A DNA stretch of 64,000 bases from Roseburia sp. (GCA_026168605.1 JAPFDX010000023.1:1-64000); one strand, 5' to 3'. Shown: positions 14,888 to 24,931, counted from the stretch's first letter. The notes: generated by a model not told the origin, from the sequence alone. A program made the numbers and translations.

Positions 14888-16069
14888 TTACAAATACTTG
14901 CGCAACAGTTCCGCCTTATCCGTCGCCTCCCACGGAAGATTTAAGTCGGTGCGTCCGAAATGTCCGTATGCTGCTGTCCCGCGGTAAATCGGTCTTCTCA
15001 GGTCAAGCATACGGATAATGCCCGCCGGGCGCAGATCAAAGTTCTCGCGGATGATCTCCACCAGTCTCTCATCCGAAAGCTTACCAGTTCCATCGGTGTC
15101 CACCATGACAGAAGTTGGCTGTGCCACGCCGATCGCGTAGGAAAGCTGGATCTCACAGCGGTCCGCCAGTCCGGCTGCAACAATATTTTTTGCAACATAG
15201 CGCGCCGCATAAGCTGCGGAGCGGTCCACCTTCGTGCAGTCCTTGCCGGAGAAAGCACCGCCGCCGTGGCGGGCATATCCGCCGTAGGTATCGACGATCA
15301 GCTTGCGTCCGGTCAGTCCCGCATCGCCGTGCGGCCCGCCGATCACAAAGCGTCCGGTCGGATTGATATAAAACTTCGTCTTATCATCCACCATCTCCTC
15401 CGGAAGCACCGGATCAAACACATATTTCTTAATGTCGGCGTGGATCTGCTCCTGCGTCACATCCTCATCGTGTTGGGTAGAGAGTACAACCGCCTCAAGG
15501 CGCATCGGTCTGCCTTCCTCGTCGTACTCCACAGAGACCTGCGTCTTGCCGTCCGGTCTCAAATAGCCAATCGTGCCGTCCTTGCGCACTTTTGCAAGCT
15601 GCAGTGCCAGCTTGTGTGCAAGAGAGATCGGATACGGCATCAGCTCCGGCGTCTCATTCGTCGCATAGCCGAACATCATACCCTGGTCACCCGCTCCGGT
15701 GTCAAGCTCGTCCGTCAGTTCCCCCTCGCGCGCCTCAAGCGCCTTGTCAACGCCCATCGCAATATCCGGTGACTGCTGATCCAGCGCGACCATCACCGCG
15801 CAGGTATTTCCGTCAAATCCCGTCTTTGCATCATCGTATCCGATCTCCTTCACGGTCTTTCTCACAATACCCGGAATGTCAAGCTGTGCCTTCGTCGTAA
15901 TCTCTCCCGTCACCAGCACAAATCCCGTGCAGCTTGCCGTCTCGCAGGCAACGCGGCTCATCGGATCCTCCGCCATGCAGGCGTCAAGAATTGCATCTGA
16001 AATTGCATCGCAGACTTTGTCCGGATGTCCTTCGGTCACTGATTCTGAGGTAAATAATCTCTTCTCCAT
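14888..16069 (-). CDS. metK: S-adenosylmethionine synthetase
   Basis: MetK makes SAM from methionine and ATP in the cytoplasm. The 393-residue length is standard. Landmarks are the N-terminal [21 protein letters not shown] (methionine/ATP binding), the hexapeptide GAGDQG, the P-loop-like [14 protein letters not shown] and the GGGAFSGKD motif. ATG at 16069 follows AAGGAG with 6 bases spacing. A complete SAM-I riboswitch with its own terminator precedes it, so expression should fall when SAM is plentiful. It is a single-gene unit with its own promoter and terminator. Confidence 0.97.
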   Translation of the reverse strand: MEKRLFTSESVTEGHPDKVCDAISDAILDACMAEDPMSRVACETASCTGFVLVTGEITTKAQLDIPGIVRKTVKEIGYDDAKTGFDGNTCAVMVALDQQSPDIAMGVDKALEAREGELTDELDTGAGDQGMMFGYATNETPELMPYPISLAHKLALQLAKVRKDGTIGYLRPDGKTQVSVEYDEEGRPMRLEAVVLSTQHDEDVTQEQIHADIKKYVFDPVLPEEMVDDKTKFYINPTGRFVIGGPHGDAGLTGRKLIVDTYGGYARHGGGAFSGKDCTKVDRSAAYAARYVAKNIVAAGLADRCEIQLSYAIGVAQPTSVMVDTDGTGKLSDERLVEIIRENFDLRPAGIIRMLDLRRPIYRGTAAYGHFGRTDLNLPWEATDKAELLRKYL

Positions 16070-16092
16070 CGTTTTCTCCTTTTCTGTAAATC

Positions 16093-16118
16093 AAAAAACC
16101 GCTTGTGGCAACAAGCGG
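16093..16118 (-). terminator. Riboswitch expression-platform terminator
   Basis: The perfect stem CCGCTTGT-TGCC-ACAAGCGG (16099-16118) is followed on the minus strand by six T residues. It lies between the SAM aptamer and the metK ribosome site, where it can stop transcription when the aptamer is occupied. Confidence 0.9.
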
Positions 16119-16146
16119 ACATGACAATTATAGATAATCAAATCCT

Positions 16147-16288
16147 CTTATTGTTCGAACTATTGCAGACATCTCTGCCGACTCCGGCAGTGTGACTATA
16201 ACAGCATTTGCTCGCTCAGGCTGGCACCTTCCATCTTGGGGTTGCCGTGACTTCATCGATCCTATGTATCTCCATCACTCTGAATAAG
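16147..16288 (-). promoter_or_regulatory. SAM-I (S-box) riboswitch aptamer
   Basis: On the minus strand the leader carries the S-box core: GATGAAGTCACGGCAACC followed by AAGGTGCCA with a GAGCGAG segment. It is closed by a P1 helix formed by CTTATT (16288-16283) and AATAAG (16152-16147). The P1 3' arm is close enough to compete with an antiterminator. S-box riboswitches bind S-adenosylmethionine and repress downstream methionine/SAM genes, which fits the metK context exactly. Sub-class (SAM-I versus SAM-I/IV) was not resolved by eye. Confidence 0.9.
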
Positions 16289-16328
16289 AAAATTTTGCAC
16301 AATATTGAATTTTCAAATCTACGCAAAT

Positions 16329-16357
16329 ACAATACACCGATTCCGCAAGTCTGTCAA
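16329..16357 (-). promoter_or_regulatory. Sigma-A promoter of the metK riboswitch leader
   Basis: TTGACA (16357-16352), a 17-base spacer and TATTGT (16334-16329) on the minus strand. Transcription would start about 35 bases ahead of the aptamer. Confidence 0.8.
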
Positions 16358-16385
16358 GCATTTTATCAGCTTTCGTTTCGCATTG

Positions 16386-16433
16386 AAAAAGGATTTTATC
16401 CGAACCGGATACCGACCCAGACAAAATCCTTTT
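16386..16433 (-). terminator. Terminator of murA
   Basis: The inverted repeat AAAAGGATTTTGTC / GATAAAATCCTTTT with a ~20-base loop is followed on the minus strand by a T-run, starting 9 bases after the murA stop. Confidence 0.75.
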
Positions 16434-16441
16434 CACGGCTT

Positions 16442-17734
16442 CTATGAAACCTTGAGTGTAAACTTCTGTATCTCTTTCTCGGTGCTCACCTTCTCGATCA
16501 GTGCGCCAAGCGCCGATAATTTCCGCTCAAACTCCTCATAGCCCCGCTCGATATAATAAATATCATCCACGACCGTGATACCCTCCGCCGCAAGTCCGGC
16601 GATGACAAGCGCCGCTCCCGCGCGAAGATCCGGCGCGTTGACGCGTGCGCCCGTATACTGCTGCACCCCGCTGATGATCGCGATGTTGCTCTCCACCTTG
16701 ATGCTCGCGCCCATGCGCGTCAGCTCATCCACATACTTAAAACGGTTCTCAAAAATGCTCTCCGTCACCGTGCTTGTGCCGTCCGCGATGCCGAGCACAA
16801 CCGCCATCTGCGGCTGCATATCCGTCGGAAATCCCGGGTATACCAGCGTGGTGACCTGTGTGTGATGCAGTGGTTTGGACGCCACGACACGCACGGCATC
16901 GTCAAACTCCTCCACCTCACAGCCGATCTCAAGCAGCTTTGCGCTGATGGCCTCCAGATGCTTCGGGATCACATTCTTCACCGTCACATCGCCCTTGGTC
17001 GCCGCCGCCGCCAGCATAAACGTTCCCGCCTCGATCTGATCCGGGATAATAGAATACTCGGTCTTGTGCAGTTTCTCCACGCCCACGATACGGATCACAT
17101 CCGTCCCTGCACCGCGGATATTTGCACCCATACTGTTCAAAAAGTTTGCCACATCCACAACGTGCGGTTCTTTTGCCGCATTCTCGATCACTGTTTTGCC
17201 ATCCGCCATGGAGGCAGCCATCATAATATTGATGGTCGCACCCACTGACGCTTTATCCAGATAAATATGCGTGCCCCGCAGCTTCTCCGCCGTCGCCATC
17301 ACGAGACCGTATTTGATGTCTACCACCGCGCCGAGTGCACGAAATCCCTTGATGTGCAGATCGATCGGTCTGCTGCCGATGTCGCATCCGCCGGGAAGCG
17401 CCACTCCCGCTCTCTTATATTTGCCGAGAAGCGCTCCGATCAGATAGTAGGAAGCGCGTATCTTGCGGATATATTCATTGTCTACGTTCAGATCCTGGAT
17501 GAACGAACCGTTCACCCGCACGGTATGCGCATCGGGGCGTTCTACCTTTGCCCCGATCTCCTGCATTGCATTGAGGAGTACATTCACATCCCTGACATTC
17601 GGTACATTCTCTATCGTAACAGTCTCATCCGTCATAACAGCCGCCGCCAGAATCGCTAACGCCGCATTCTTCGCGCCGCCAATCTCGACTTCGCCGACCA
17701 ACGGATTGCCACCCTTAATTATATACTGTTCCAT
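16442..17734 (-). CDS. murA: UDP-N-acetylglucosamine 1-carboxyvinyltransferase
   Basis: MurA transfers enolpyruvate from PEP to UDP-GlcNAc, the first committed step of peptidoglycan synthesis, and is the target of fosfomycin. The product is 430 residues. The catalytic Cys117 lies in GGCDIGSRPIDLHIKG, so the fosfomycin-sensitive cysteine (not aspartate) form is present. The N-terminal GGAKNAALAIL substrate-binding segment and DLRAGAALVIAGL near the C-terminus are typical of the family. ATG at 17734 follows GAGGTG. It is transcribed alone from a consensus promoter and ends in a clear terminator. A second paralogue (murZ) may exist elsewhere, as is common in Firmicutes. Confidence 0.96.
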   Translation of the reverse strand: MEQYIIKGGNPLVGEVEIGGAKNAALAILAAAVMTDETVTIENVPNVRDVNVLLNAMQEIGAKVERPDAHTVRVNGSFIQDLNVDNEYIRKIRASYYLIGALLGKYKRAGVALPGGCDIGSRPIDLHIKGFRALGAVVDIKYGLVMATAEKLRGTHIYLDKASVGATINIMMAASMADGKTVIENAAKEPHVVDVANFLNSMGANIRGAGTDVIRIVGVEKLHKTEYSIIPDQIEAGTFMLAAAATKGDVTVKNVIPKHLEAISAKLLEIGCEVEEFDDAVRVVASKPLHHTQVTTLVYPGFPTDMQPQMAVVLGIADGTSTVTESIFENRFKYVDELTRMGASIKVESNIAIISGVQQYTGARVNAPDLRAGAALVIAGLAAEGITVVDDIYYIERGYEEFERKLSALGALIEKVSTEKEIQKFTLKVS

Positions 17735-17772
17735 ATCACACCTCTATGAACAACTTTCATACAAACACGTAA

Positions 17773-17802
17773 TTATAGTAACTATTATGTGCTTTTGTCA
17801 AG
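17773..17802 (-). promoter_or_regulatory. Sigma-A promoter of murA
   Basis: TTGACA (17802-17797), an 18-base spacer and TATAAT (17778-17773) on the minus strand, 39 bases before the start codon. Confidence 0.85.
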
Positions 17803-17836
17803 CGATTCTTCGATTTTACAAGCCGCGTGCCTGCTG

Positions 17837-19393
17837 CTAATAGCTGATGTATTTTAGTGCATCGACGGCAGAGCCGTTGATATACAGCTCAAAATGCACG
17901 TGCGGTCCGGTCGAACGCCCCGTATTGCCGCTGAGTGCGATCGCTTCTCCCTGTTCTACCTGTTGCCCGGTCTTTACCAGCAATTTACTGTTATGCGCGT
18001 ACCGTGTCATTCTGCCGTCCGGGTGGCTGATGACCACGCAGTTTCCATAGCCGCCGCTGTAAGACGCCTGAATGACTGTGCCGCCGCAGGAAGCATAGAC
18101 CGTCGTACCTACCGGACAAGCCCAGTCCGTTCCTTTGTGCATACGTCCCCAGCGCCGTCCGAAGCCCGAGGTAAATCTGCCCCCGGCAATCGGCTTGATG
18201 TAGGTCGGCGGCACAACCGTTCCCCGCTCGATCACTGCCGGAGCCGATGCAACCATAATATTTTCATGTATCATCTCGCGGCTCACTTCCATGCCGTTCT
18301 GGTACACGACAACGTCGTTTCGCTCACGGTGTCCCACCGTACCCTCATCATGTACGACCTCCTTGGTCGTATACCATGAATCGTTCTCAATGATCGTCGG
18401 CTCCTCGGTGTAATCCTCCTCGTATACCTCGCCCATCGTCAGAAGGAGCTGCAAATCCGGTTCCGGAACTGCGATCACCAGCTCCTGCCCGTCACGGATC
18501 ATCTGATCCGGGTCAGACATCCCATTTAACTTCACGATGGAGTCAACCGTCGTGTCGTGATCCATCGCAATGACGGAAAGACAGTCGCCGCTCTGTACTA
18601 CATATATTTTATTCGATTCTTTTTGTTTTGTTACTTCGGCAACCTGCTCCTCGATGTCACAGAGTTCTTCCGGTGCGACAAAATTCTCATAGACCCGGAC
18701 ATTTTCCACAAATTCCAGATCCAGAATCCCCGTCTGGTACGCACCTGCGGACGGATTCGCCTGCGCGTATGCCAGCGCATACGCAAACTCGGACTGCGCG
18801 CCGGAACTCAACGTATCCGCAAGCGTCTCCTCCGGTATCGTCCGGGCGTCCGTCTCCGACGCCGTCTCCTCAAGCACAGCCGTCATAATACCGCTGATAT
18901 GCCAGTCCGTCGCGGTCATCTCCGTCCGGTACGCCCCCGTCTCATCGAGCGGCGCCTTGACCTCATTTAAGAACTTCTCCACCTCCTCCAGTGTGGAAAA
19001 ATTCGCCCGGTAGCCGTCGATCGCAACCGTGTATGCACGCCTCATTCCGCCTGCATTTTCTTCTCTTATGGTGTCCTTAAAAACCTCTTTTAATTCATCT
19101 TCTGACAGAAACTTCTGAAACGGGCGGCGGGCGGTGTCGCTCTCCCAGTCCAGCTCTACGCTCACGCGCTCTCCCGTCTCCAGCGAGATCTCACGCCTCG
19201 CCTCCTGCATCACCTTTTTCACATCCATGTCACCGGGAACAAAGCCCGCCTGGGTTCCGTTGATGCGCACACACTGGTACGCCTGTCCGATTCCCGTGAC
19301 CTGCGTCACGCCGCACAACACCAGCAAAGCTGCCGCTGCACCGACAACCGCAGCCTGCACCTTCGCTTTTCCGGTAAATTCTATTCTTTTCAT
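17837..19393 (-). CDS. Exported M23 peptidase with LysM and G5 domains
   Basis: A 518-residue cell-wall protein, probably a DD-endopeptidase of peptidoglycan cross-links. The order is an N-terminal membrane anchor or signal segment (residues 10-35); an alpha/beta region of unknown type (60-250); a LysM repeat beginning YVVQSGDCLSVIA (near 263-307) for glycan binding; a G5-like region (about 320-390); and an M23 domain (390-518). The M23 domain has the zinc ligands in MHKGTDWA and HVHFEL, so it looks catalytically complete. Its ATG overlaps the stop of the shikimate kinase gene (ATGA), so the two are coupled. Similar proteins act in growth or sporulation wall remodelling; which one applies here is not shown. 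Confidence 0.9.
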   Translation of the reverse strand: MKRIEFTGKAKVQAAVVGAAAALLVLCGVTQVTGIGQAYQCVRINGTQAGFVPGDMDVKKVMQEARREISLETGERVSVELDWESDTARRPFQKFLSEDELKEVFKDTIREENAGGMRRAYTVAIDGYRANFSTLEEVEKFLNEVKAPLDETGAYRTEMTATDWHISGIMTAVLEETASETDARTIPEETLADTLSSGAQSEFAYALAYAQANPSAGAYQTGILDLEFVENVRVYENFVAPEELCDIEEQVAEVTKQKESNKIYVVQSGDCLSVIAMDHDTTVDSIVKLNGMSDPDQMIRDGQELVIAVPEPDLQLLLTMGEVYEEDYTEEPTIIENDSWYTTKEVVHDEGTVGHRERNDVVVYQNGMEVSREMIHENIMVASAPAVIERGTVVPPTYIKPIAGGRFTSGFGRRWGRMHKGTDWACPVGTTVYASCGGTVIQASYSGGYGNCVVISHPDGRMTRYAHNSKLLVKTGQQVEQGEAIALSGNTGRSTGPHVHFELYINGSAVDALKYISY

Positions 19394-19887
19394 TGAAACA
19401 ACTCCATGATTTTTTCAATCGTCTGCTCTACATTCAACTGATTCTCATCCACGGTAATATCCGCGTATTTTTCATACAAGGGCACGCGCTCCTCATACAG
19501 ATCGCGCAGCGTCTGCCCTTCCCTCAGCACGACTCCCCTGCCTCTGATGTCGGAAAGTCTGCGCTCAAGTTCCTCATAGGGAAGCTTTAAGTATAAGACC
19601 GTACCGTTTTCTTTTAGATGACGCATCGCCTCCGCGCCATACACGACGCTTCCTCCGGTCGCAATGATCGCGTGCTCTGCCTCAATCTGACTGTTGATGC
19701 GGTTCTCCACCGCTATAAAGCCGTCCGTGCCGGATTCCTCTATGATCTCCCGCAGCAGCTTTCCCGTTCTCTCCTGAATGACGAGATCTGCGTCCACGAA
19801 CTGGTAACCGAGCACCTTTGCGAGCACTACGCCGATCGTGCTCTTTCCAACTCCCGGCATTCCGATCAGTACAATATTATCTTTCAT
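19390..19887 (-). CDS. aroK: Shikimate kinase
   Basis: Phosphorylates shikimate at the 3-hydroxyl in the chorismate pathway for aromatic amino acids. At 165 residues it has normal length. The P-loop GMPGVGKST is at residues 9-17, the shikimate-binding D-x-D equivalent is in FVDADLVIQ, and the conserved GGS motif is in IATGGSVVYG. The lid region carries IRGRGVVLREG. ATG at 19887 follows GAGAGGA. It shares an operon with the downstream M23 protein, overlapping it by 4 bases. A weak promoter (TTGCGA-17-TATTCT) lies just upstream. Confidence 0.92.
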   Translation of the reverse strand: MKDNIVLIGMPGVGKSTIGVVLAKVLGYQFVDADLVIQERTGKLLREIIEESGTDGFIAVENRINSQIEAEHAIIATGGSVVYGAEAMRHLKENGTVLYLKLPYEELERRLSDIRGRGVVLREGQTLRDLYEERVPLYEKYADITVDENQLNVEQTIEKIMELFQ

Positions 19888-20018
19888 CGTATTCCTCTCA
19901 GTATTTCCCTACGTTTCATTTTAGAATAGCATACCTTGTCCAAAATCGCAACGATTTTGCAATCCACTCTTATGTCCGTAAAACTTTGTGGGAAAATGCA
20001 GGTTTTTCTTTTCTGTGG

Positions 20019-20420
20019 TTAGCAATCAAGTGGGTTTGCCAAATCAGTTAGCGCAAGAACGTCTGCCTCAATTTGGAAATATATAGCAATCCATAAATGC
20101 CTGCCTATTTTTGTAATATCATAAAAAGCGTCTAAGACTTCCTTTTTTCGTTCCAGTCGCACATCTACATAACATGCAGTAATGGCTTCAAAGTTCATAG
20201 ACAGTCCAAGTGATACTCCGATACCCGTAAGCGTGTCTCCCAAGACTTCGCCAACGGTATAGAAGTCGCCCGTTAATTGGTGCATATTGGTAACTGCGGC
20301 GTGGCAGAAGCGGAGATAGGTGCGCCGTCCGGCTTTGCTACAACAAGGTCATTATCGTAGTAAGGCTTTCCGTCTTTCTCTGCCAGTTCGCGCTGCGCTT
20401 CCGCATGGCAAACTGTTTGA
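20019..20420 (-). pseudogene. Tyrosine recombinase (integrase), C-terminal remnant
   Basis: Two frames together resemble the C-terminal half of integrases of Firmicute conjugative elements. The upstream frame reads ...AQRELAEKDGKPYYDNDLVVAKPDGAPIS and stops. A second frame then gives CHAAVTNMHQLTGDFYTVGEVLG followed by YVDVRLERKKEVLDAFY. The part between them that should hold the catalytic Arg and His (HDLRH-type box) has been deleted, and the reading frame shifts. The catalytic domain N-terminal part and the arm-binding domain are missing. It cannot be active. It marks the left end of the decayed element. Confidence 0.75.
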
Positions 20421-20548
20421 GAAAGAACGGGCGGTGGGGCTTTTTTGATCAGTCAAAGAATGTAAGAATTTGTTGATGTGGTTTATAACTCATGGCGGCT
20501 TTAGGAGGTAGCTGCCATGTCTGCATGGTTAAGGGTTGTCGTACAGAC

Positions 20549-20578
20549 AAAAAAGCAGGCAGTTTTAAAACTGCCCGC
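20549..20578 (-). terminator. Terminator of the ABC transporter operon
   Basis: The palindrome GCGGGCAGTTTTAAAACTGCCTGC is followed on the minus strand by six T residues, 19 bases after the permease stop. Confidence 0.88.
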
Positions 20579-20596
20579 CAAAGATAATTTGAAAAA

Positions 20597-22957
20597 TTAT
20601 TGTGCGCTGATATTTTCGACAATAGACATCTTTTGAAACCGCTTGACGGGTCTATATACTGCAAAGATAATAGAGAAAAGCATAATCAAAACAATAATTC
20701 CCAGTTCCGTCCAAGGAATAGCCCAAGGGTCACCCCACCTATAACTTATTATCATTCCGAATAGGAGCTTGTGGAAAATCAGCCCTAATATCGTTCCTGT
20801 AACAGCTCCCGAAATCGTATAAGTCAACGCCTCTGCGATTATCATTTTTGTAAGCTGCTTCATACTTAGACCGATTGCACGAAATGCTCCGTATTGTTTT
20901 ACCCTTGCCGTAACGCTTAATGAAATGTTATTGATAATGTTAAAAACAGTAATGAACGCAATCACTGCCAAAAAACCATAAATGAACAACCACATACAAT
21001 AGTAAATGCCCCTTGTACTTTCGTTTCCCATGCGTTCATCAGAGAAAGTAACATCTGTTCCTACCATTTGACGAATTGTATTTACTTCATTGTCTGTTGC
21101 ATTTCTATTGAGTTGCATATCAATAATTGTATAATCAGACTGTCCTGTTATGTTTTGGAACGTATTTTCGGAACAAATAATAGTTTCAACATCAGCAGCG
21201 TTATTAAACGGACAATCGGAAAGCATACCTACAATTTTAACCTCTGTTGTTCTACCTTGTATATCTATTTTTACAATATCGCCTACATTTACAGCACTTT
21301 GCGGCTCATATACAATTAGTCCGGTATTTTCTTCGTCCAATGCGGCTTGTACGGAGCCACTCAAAAGATATTCTTCTGCCCAATCAAATTGCTTCTGTTC
21401 ATAGGAAATAACATCAGTCATTTTATCAATGTCATTCACCATAAGTGGAACATCATAAGCAAACATTCTGCCATAGGCGTGATTAACAGCAGGATTTTCC
21501 TGTAAATTTTCAAGTAATCCCCTATCAATGGAACAAGTGTTATCCGGGCTTATAACGGATATATCCGCAGTCCAAGGACGTAACGGTGTAAGTACATGGT
21601 TCATAAATGTAACCGCAACAGAAAAAGATAGGAAAAGGATAACGCTAAGAGAAAAAGAGGTTATCGTTAAAAAGAAGTTTTTCCTGCTGGATTTTGCGTG
21701 ATGAATACCAAGAGCAGTATCAACCTTGAAAAACTTAGTATTTGCCGCAGTTCGTACAGGTTGCAAGTTAATAGCATTCCCTGAAACTGCCGCCAAGGGC
21801 GAAACTTTTGCTGCTTTTTTTGCCGGAGAACAGGACGCTAATAATACGGTCAATATTCCGATTGCACTTCCGGCGGCAATACTCGGTATGCTGATACCGA
21901 ATATCGGCATGGCTGAAAAAAATTCTGGACTTAGGACGCGCAAAAGCGCACATAAAATCCATATAATCAAAACTCCCGTTATAATTCCGATAGGAATAGC
22001 AAATTTACACCAATTAAGAGCCTCTTTGCGAACAAATTTCATAATTTGCTTTGGCGTTGCTCCAACACACCGCATTAACCCAAAAAATTCTGTCCTTTGA
22101 GCAACATTACTGTTCAAACTGCTTGTAATCATCATAATACTCGCAGTCAAAACCAATACGAATAAAACAAACGCAGAGATATAAACTTGCATCATAAATG
22201 AATTAGAACTTTGTCCCAATAACCCAAGTAACTTCGTATTTTCTGAAATTTGTTCTTCTGAAAGGTTACAATCTTCTTTCAGTCTGTTAATTGTATTTTG
22301 GATATTATATGTCTTTGTAAATTGAACAAATAATACCATGTTGTGGTCTGCAAGAACTGTACTATCGCCTATATCGTCAATTTCACGAAAAGCAGAAGTT
22401 GTCACAAAAACACCATAGGCGTCCTCGCTCATTATTTTAGAAGTATTGTTACAGAAGCCGGAAATCTGATAAGAAAGCTCTGGTTCTCCGGGTCTTTTTA
22501 TGGTTACTGTATCGCCAATCTGTAAACCTAAATTCTCTCTGGCATTTTTTGTAATCATAGCTTCATTATCATTTTGAGGAAAATTTCCCTCGTTAATAAC
22601 TCCCATCTGTAATTGGGTAACAAATTCTTCATCAGCACCGACAATGATAGATTTTTTGTCTAAAATGGTATATCCCTTATCATCATTAAAATTCAACACA
22701 CCGTAACGTGCGGCAGCTTTTACATCTGGACGTTTTTTGATAAGCCCCGCTTCTTCATCAGTAATACCCTGAACAGTAATATGAAAATCTCCATTTTCAA
22801 TTTTGGCTTGTATGATTTGACTGCGGATAAACATATCAGCCATTCCAAAAATAGTAGTGATTAGAAATACCGCTAAAATGATACAGAATATGGACATTCT
22901 GTTTTGTTTCCTGTGTACTTTGGCAGATATAGGTACAAGGTCAAGATAATGTTTCAT
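20597..22957 (-). CDS. FtsX-family ABC transporter permease
   Basis: A 786-residue inner-membrane protein with two FtsX-type units. A transmembrane helix near 25-45 is followed by an extracellular domain of ~200 residues and three helices (about 260-380). A second helix (near 430), another extracellular domain and three helices (660-785) follow. This MacB/LolC-like duplicated layout is typical of transporters that export or sense peptides, including antimicrobial-peptide and lantibiotic immunity pumps. The start is taken as the ATG at 22957 (MKHYLDLVP), 8 bases after AGGAGG; an ATG two codons earlier is too close. It overlaps the ATPase gene by 17 bases. Substrate unknown. Confidence 0.88.
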   Translation of the reverse strand: MKHYLDLVPISAKVHRKQNRMSIFCIILAVFLITTIFGMADMFIRSQIIQAKIENGDFHITVQGITDEEAGLIKKRPDVKAAARYGVLNFNDDKGYTILDKKSIIVGADEEFVTQLQMGVINEGNFPQNDNEAMITKNARENLGLQIGDTVTIKRPGEPELSYQISGFCNNTSKIMSEDAYGVFVTTSAFREIDDIGDSTVLADHNMVLFVQFTKTYNIQNTINRLKEDCNLSEEQISENTKLLGLLGQSSNSFMMQVYISAFVLFVLVLTASIMMITSSLNSNVAQRTEFFGLMRCVGATPKQIMKFVRKEALNWCKFAIPIGIITGVLIIWILCALLRVLSPEFFSAMPIFGISIPSIAAGSAIGILTVLLASCSPAKKAAKVSPLAAVSGNAINLQPVRTAANTKFFKVDTALGIHHAKSSRKNFFLTITSFSLSVILFLSFSVAVTFMNHVLTPLRPWTADISVISPDNTCSIDRGLLENLQENPAVNHAYGRMFAYDVPLMVNDIDKMTDVISYEQKQFDWAEEYLLSGSVQAALDEENTGLIVYEPQSAVNVGDIVKIDIQGRTTEVKIVGMLSDCPFNNAADVETIICSENTFQNITGQSDYTIIDMQLNRNATDNEVNTIRQMVGTDVTFSDERMGNESTRGIYYCMWLFIYGFLAVIAFITVFNIINNISLSVTARVKQYGAFRAIGLSMKQLTKMIIAEALTYTISGAVTGTILGLIFHKLLFGMIISYRWGDPWAIPWTELGIIVLIMLFSIIFAVYRPVKRFQKMSIVENISAQ

Positions 22958-23636
22958 TCCCATTCCCTCCTAAATCTGTAAGTACACCGTCGCTTACTTG
23001 AAATACTCTGTCTACGGACACCGTAAGATCCTTATTGTGTGTAATAAGCAGGATTGTTTGTTGATATTGACGGGAAGCTTTTATCAGCATATCCATAACA
23101 TCTTGACTATTTTTACTGTCAAGATTGCCTGTTGGTTCATCTGCTAAAATAAGTTTCGGTTTTGTGATCAAGGCTCTGCCGATTGCTACACGTTGCTGTT
23201 GTCCTCCCGACAACTGGCTCGGTAAGTGATAACGGCGTTCGGTTAATCCAAGAAGATTTAGGATTTCGTCTACTTCTTTCGGGTCGGGTTTACGATAGTC
23301 CAGCAGAAGCGGAAACATGATATTTTGCTCTACATTTAATTCTGATACAAGCTGAAATGACTGGAAAATAAACCCGATATTGCGTCGTCTGAAAATTGTT
23401 CGTTCTTCCTCTTTCATTGAAAATAGGTTTTGACCATCCATTAAAATTATCCCGGAAGTCGGCGTGTCTAATGCACCGATACAATTTAACAGGGTGCTTT
23501 TCCCGGAGCCGGATTCTCCAACAATAGCAGCAAATTCTCCTTTCTCCAAAGAAAAGGATACGTTCTTTAAGGCGTTTACCTTTACTTCGCTTTCTCCATA
23601 AGTCTTACATAAATTGTTTACTTTTAATAATTCCAT
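22941..23636 (-). CDS. ABC transporter ATP-binding protein (MacB/LolD type)
   Basis: A 231-residue ATPase that energises the adjacent FtsX-type permease. Walker A is GESGSGKST (near 40-48), the Q-loop reads [17 protein letters not shown], the signature is LSGGQQQR, Walker B is [13 protein letters not shown] and the switch His is in LLITHNKD. This is the subfamily that pairs with large extracellular-domain permeases. ATG at 23636 follows AAAGGAGG. It lies between the sensor kinase and permease genes in one operon. Expression under the linked two-component system is an inference from layout. Confidence 0.93.
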   Translation of the reverse strand: MELLKVNNLCKTYGESEVKVNALKNVSFSLEKGEFAAIVGESGSGKSTLLNCIGALDTPTSGIILMDGQNLFSMKEEERTIFRRRNIGFIFQSFQLVSELNVEQNIMFPLLLDYRKPDPKEVDEILNLLGLTERRYHLPSQLSGGQQQRVAIGRALITKPKLILADEPTGNLDSKNSQDVMDMLIKASRQYQQTILLITHNKDLTVSVDRVFQVSDGVLTDLGGNGNETLS

Positions 23637-23699
23637 AAGATAATAACCTCCTTTCTCAAAAGGATAACAAAGGCAGCTTACAATCCAGTGAATTTCATC

Positions 23700-24929
23700 T
23701 TACGATTTTGTAAGGAAAGAAATTGTAAACGTTGTTCCTCTGTGCAAATCACTTTGTACAGATATAAGCCCTCCCTGTCCCTCTATGATAGATTTTGCAA
23801 GAGGAAGTCCTAAACCTATTCCCGGAGTATCAAGAGAGTGTTTACTACGATAAAACCTCTTGAAGATATGGTGTATATCTTCCGGAGCAATACCGTTTCC
23901 ATTATCAGAAACAAAAATACGCAGCATAGTAGGCGATTTTTCCCAAGTAATGTGGATAGTTTTTCCCGGCTCGGTATGGTCTAAGGCATTTTTTACAAGG
24001 TTTCCAATGGCTTCACTCGTCCAATCCATATCACAAATAAGCATTTGGTTAGCTTCTCCGTATATGATGATTTGCTTTTCCTCATGTGTTGCCCTTGTTG
24101 TCAGTTCATTTATGGCGTTTTCAACCACCTCTTTTACAGGACAAAGAGTTTTCTCAAACACAATGTTTCCTGTATCTAAGCGCGTTATTTTCAGCATGGA
24201 TAAAATAAGCTGTTCCATACGCTTTAACGCAGCTCCTATTTTCATGCTAAATTCTTTTACGGTTTCGACGTTATCGGGTTCAGCTTCAATAATTTCCTGA
24301 TACATTGCAAGTGCAGCTAACGGGGTTTTTAATTGATGTGAAATATCAGAAATCGTATTTTTCAAAAACTCTTTTGTCCTGTGTTCTGTTTCTTTTTGAG
24401 ATTGAAGCATAGTAGCAAGCTGTTCAACGGACGCAAATACGTGGAAAATTTCGCCTTCACTATTTTGTGGTAAATGACAGGAATAATCATTTTGAATATA
24501 GTTGTTTATAACTTTGCCTGCTTGTTGAAATAATTGGTTTCTGCTCCATAGAAAAACGAAAATACCTAATAATAAAACGAATATCAAAACAATACAAATG
24601 AAGCATATTTTAATCAATGAATAGTGATGAAATTGTGAAAAATAGGGAAGTGAATTTTCGATACTGTTTTCTCCAATTCCCAAAAATTTCAATAATTCTG
24701 TTCCGTTTGTACTAACTTCCGTATTAAAAATAGCAGTAGCAATCACTTCATTAGAAACGCCTTGCTCTAATAAAGATGATATAATCGCCGTATCATGCTC
24801 CACAAACATAGATTTTGTTTCAACTATTTGATTTTGGCAGAACCAAGAAGCAATTCCTACAAGAAAAATATTATATATAGCAACAAAAATCAAAAAGTGT
24901 TTTATTTGCTTATCACGAAAAATACTCAT
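23700..24929 (-). CDS. Sensor histidine kinase of the transporter cluster
   Basis: A 409-residue kinase. Two transmembrane helices (about 8-27 and 102-126 from the chosen start) flank a short ~70-residue extracellular loop. The H box is ISDISHQLKTPLAALAMYQ, and the N box (IGNLVKNALDHT), G1 (DNGNGI) and G2 (GIGLGLPLAKS) are complete. The start is the ATG at 24929 (MSIFRDKQ), which follows AAAGAGGT with 6 bases spacing. The six codons upstream overlap the regulator gene and contain that site. Kinases in such VanS/antibiotic-sensing modules respond to cell-wall or peptide stress (family knowledge); the ligand here is unknown. Confidence 0.92.
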   Translation of the reverse strand: MSIFRDKQIKHFLIFVAIYNIFLVGIASWFCQNQIVETKSMFVEHDTAIISSLLEQGVSNEVIATAIFNTEVSTNGTELLKFLGIGENSIENSLPYFSQFHHYSLIKICFICIVLIFVLLLGIFVFLWSRNQLFQQAGKVINNYIQNDYSCHLPQNSEGEIFHVFASVEQLATMLQSQKETEHRTKEFLKNTISDISHQLKTPLAALAMYQEIIEAEPDNVETVKEFSMKIGAALKRMEQLILSMLKITRLDTGNIVFEKTLCPVKEVVENAINELTTRATHEEKQIIIYGEANQMLICDMDWTSEAIGNLVKNALDHTEPGKTIHITWEKSPTMLRIFVSDNGNGIAPEDIHHIFKRFYRSKHSLDTPGIGLGLPLAKSIIEGQGGLISVQSDLHRGTTFTISFLTKS

Positions 24930-24931
24930 AT

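Noticed and set aside
20449-20664. 71-codon minus-strand frame overlapping the permease terminator
   Set aside because: It runs through the terminator stem and the end of the permease in another frame; no supporting features.
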